Assembly (NCBI RefSeq): GCF_016811075.1
Contig: NZ_JAFBGL010000006.1
Span: forward strand, 214,813-278,812
Length of the DNA: 64,000 bases
Direction: 5' to 3'
From: Oceaniferula flava
GTDB lineage: Bacteria; Verrucomicrobiota; Verrucomicrobiia; Verrucomicrobiales; Akkermansiaceae
This document shows, piece after piece, positions 62,284 through 64,000 of this stretch. How positions within the stretch are numbered: position 1 is the stretch's first letter; each line of letters starts with the position of its first letter. Position numbers and translations under genes: made by a program. The notes under the pieces are model-generated. The model made no database searches. It was not told the origin of the DNA and worked only from the letters and a program-made list of their open reading frames with translations.

Positions 62284-63101
62284 GATGACAAGTGAGGTTC
62301 TTCCAAAATTTTACATCTCATAAACGCATCCACCATGATAATGGACACCCCAAAGGCCACATCCTCATCATACAGATTGTTCTCAGAGGAGCAGGATGCA
62401 ATCAACTCTTCTTCGATGTCTTCAATAATGCTATCCGCATTCTTTTGGACTGCCTCCATGGAATCGTCCCCTACTGAAACATATCTGCCTCTGACTTTCA
62501 AATACAGCCGCCTAATGTTCCTCAGCAGACGTTCTTTTTTGAAGCTGCCTTGCTTTTCCAGTTCTCCATATAATGAAGCGATTTTGGTGTAGAATATCTT
62601 ATACTCATCAATCAGGGGCCTATTCCTAACAACAGAATTGTATGCTATCTTGCCCTCTATATCAAAAACCGAAGGTTCTGTTTCCTCGACATCCTCGACA
62701 TCTTCCAGCGATGATGACGCGATGGCGTTTATTGCTACTAATAAAAGCGATTTTTTTGCATTCAGGGCAGTAAAGCCTTTCGACTCGTGCTCCTTTTTCC
62801 ATTCGCGTAACAACTCCACCGGGTAATCAGGCTCATTTTCTAAGTTGTCGATGATACCATGACACTCATCACACAGCAGTATTAGGTTGTTGTAATGCCT
62901 CCTTTCATCGACATTCATTTCCGGATTGAACCTAGGCCCTTTTTCACTGGCAGCTTCAATGTGGCATATTTTACTGACTATGGTTTCCCCATCACGCGCA
63001 ATCAGGGTTTTTCCACAGTCTGGAGCTGCGCATTCATTTCTAGAAAGGGTATCTAGCCGTCGGACGTGCGACGGCCTGTATTGTCTGGCCTTTTCTGTCA
63101 T
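62280..63101 (-). CDS. HNH-endonuclease effector of the ABC-3C system
   Basis: The protein has 273 residues. An N-terminal HNH-type nuclease (about 20-92) has zinc Cys in CAAPDC and CDEC, the catalytic HIEAASEKGPRFNP segment and HYNNLILLCDECHGIID. The middle (about 105-150) is variable and acidic (SSLEDVEDVEETE). The C-terminal half (about 155-273) is helical and probably the ABC-3C C-terminal domain that docks to the middle component. It is the first gene of the three-gene operon. In known or proposed systems it would cleave nucleic acid on infection; that is inferred. Confidence 0.8.
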   Translation of the reverse strand: MTEKARQYRPSHVRRLDTLSRNECAAPDCGKTLIARDGETIVSKICHIEAASEKGPRFNPEMNVDERRHYNNLILLCDECHGIIDNLENEPDYPVELLREWKKEHESKGFTALNAKKSLLLVAINAIASSSLEDVEDVEETEPSVFDIEGKIAYNSVVRNRPLIDEYKIFYTKIASLYGELEKQGSFKKERLLRNIRRLYLKVRGRYVSVGDDSMEAVQKNADSIIEDIEEELIASCSSENNLYDEDVAFGVSIIMVDAFMRCKILEEPHLSS

Positions 63102-63440
63102 TTGAACCCTTTTTATCTGATTATGTGGAACCTCTGCATGTGAGAAATGAGGCTTCGCTGGTCAGTTTATCAAAATAGCCTCCAGAAGCAACTCCTGCCC
63201 GAAACCCATAGGAACGAAAAAAAGGGCAAACTACAAGAGCAAACGGGCCATCGAAATTTCTCTACCCTCTCTATCCAGAAAGGCACGATGGACACGTCTG
63301 GTTATAGACTTCTCTCAGATGCTTGATGGCGACTTCGGTATAGATGGAAGTGGTATCGAGGCTTTCAATGGTCCAAGCTTTCTAAGGTTCTTAGAACAGG
63401 TCCAGTGGATTTGGCGGGAGATGGAGAAGATGCACCGTTT
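63102..63440. other. Gene-poor stretch upstream of the ABC-3C operon
   Basis: About 340 bases hold no clear gene. The part nearest 63101 should contain the operon promoter, but I could not fix one. A plus-strand frame from about 63155 to a stop at 63448-63450 is open and has protein-like text in its second half (ARWTRLVIDFSQMLDGDFG...), but it has no good start, so it could be a remnant of a deleted gene. Confidence 0.4.
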
Positions 63441-63863
63441 CTATGCCTGAGCGCTATTTGCTGCGTTTGGCTCAGCCCGACTGATGATAGCCCGCATTAA
63501 CCAACCTGATGCGATCAGGAAGAGGCCAATCAATAAAGGGGCGAATGTACCCCAGTTCCAGCCTGGTTTGATCACGGCTTCGGCAGGGTCATCGGGGTCG
63601 TAAAAGACGGTGAGTTCTTGGACCTCTCCGTATTCTTTGCGGGCCTGTGCTTCGGCTTCTTCTTGGGTGTCGTAGTACTCGCTGTCCACGACATTGCCGT
63701 TGCCCAAGGAATAGCGGGAGGAGAAATATGGTTTGCCGTCCACTTCATAGCTGTAATCCAACCTGATAAAATAGGCGGTATCCAGGCGTCTGGCGGTTCC
63801 ACCCACGCCGGGTTGATGATCGATTTTGCTTTGCACCACCACATTCACCAGCTTGCCGGGCAC
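63441..63863 (-). CDS. DUF3592-family membrane protein, probably N-terminally truncated
   Basis: The GTG start at 63863 gives 140 residues. The family pattern of DUF3592 is visible: LDYSYEVDGKPYFSSRYSLGN, TQEEAEAQARKEY, ELTVFYDPDDPAEAVIKPG and a C-terminal transmembrane helix (about 104-125). DUF3592 proteins normally begin with another membrane helix and a WPxVxG segment. The same frame upstream of 63863 still reads NLRWPSVPGKLV, but then runs to a stop (about 63921) without a membrane helix or ATG. So the 5' end is probably lost, at or near the adjacent transposase gene. Function is unknown. Confidence 0.65.
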   Translation of the reverse strand: MPGKLVNVVVQSKIDHQPGVGGTARRLDTAYFIRLDYSYEVDGKPYFSSRYSLGNGNVVDSEYYDTQEEAEAQARKEYGEVQELTVFYDPDDPAEAVIKPGWNWGTFAPLLIGLFLIASGWLMRAIISRAEPNAANSAQA

Positions 63864-63936
63864 TGATGGCCAGCGAAGATTGAATGAGAAGGTAGTCGAG
63901 GCCGGGCCAACGGTTTCTGTAGAATGCTACCACCTT

Positions 63937-64000
63937 ATGAACAATAGTATCAAACATCAGAAGTCCATTGTTGGCATCGACCTCGGAGACAGGAAACACG
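63937..64000 (+). mobile_element. Start of an IS110/IS1111-type transposase gene (cut by window edge)
   Basis: ATG 63937 opens a frame reading MNNSIKHQKSIVGIDLGDRK and then H to the last base. The VGIDLGDRKH block is the first Asp motif of the RuvC-like DEDD domain of IS110-family transposases. Only 21 codons are inside the window, so the identification is provisional; ASKHA proteins also share GIDLG. It lies divergent from, and close to, the broken DUF3592 gene, as expected for an insertion. Confidence 0.6.

Overview
The window looks like a chromosomal segment of a free-living, probably marine or soil member of the Verrucomicrobiota (related to Rubritalea, Haloferula or Akkermansia). This is an inference from gene content and style: DUF1080, FG-GAP and Dabb secreted proteins, a phosphatidylserine synthase, LpxA (so a Gram-negative envelope), a protein kinase-like/formylglycine-generating enzyme fusion, and a dense, GC-rich, mostly housekeeping layout. 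No rRNA is present. One tRNA (tRNA-Gly, GCC) is present. No CRISPR array was seen.

Layout. 1-5.2 kb: end of an M16 peptidase gene, a tandem DUF481 outer-membrane protein, a group-2 sigma-70 factor, ComM and a small Cys-rich repeat peptide. 5.7-10.3 kb: orphan DNA methyltransferase, Dus, MlaF, MlaD and PssA, all on the plus strand. 10.4-13.5 kb: a two-component system with a periplasmic NMT1/THI5-like sensor. 13.7-24.9 kb: envelope genes (two Amidase_3 enzymes, LpxA, TlpA-like protein, esterase, pseudokinase/FGE fusion), PabB and small secreted proteins. 24.9-31 kb: MnSOD with a Cys-rich tail, RmuC, lactonase, tRNA-Gly beside a partial duplicate of its 3' end, and TrpC. 30.6-38.7 kb: PAS histidine kinase and receiver, MscS, ParA and a SWIM-SNF2 helicase. 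38.7-44.6 kb: an AraC regulator diverging from an operon of a PEP-hydrolase-like TIM barrel, a Tm-1-like ATP-binding protein, FG-GAP, Dabb and DUF1080 proteins.

45.75-48.05 kb is an AT-rich islet of two genes (a Ser/Thr kinase and an MltR-like protein). Each gene is followed by a related 116-bp palindrome-ended element, and the core-like ends of the first unit are complementary. This looks like an integron-type cassette array without a visible integrase. 48.8-60.2 kb is a complete assimilatory nitrate cluster: nirD, nirB and a LysR regulator on the minus strand, diverging from the nitrate transporter, a PP2C-kinase fusion, a DmsB-DmsC fusion and the molybdopterin nitrate reductase. 60.4-63.1 kb is a low-GC three-gene operon that matches an ABC-three-component (ABC-3C) conflict system: an HNH protein, a small middle component and a DUF2326 ATPase. 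The right edge holds a DUF3592 gene that has probably lost its N-terminus next to the start of an IS110/IS1111-type transposase.

The most interesting loci are the cassette-like islet, the ABC-3C operon, the Cys-repeat peptide, the Cys-tailed SOD, and the tRNA-Gly 3'-end duplication.
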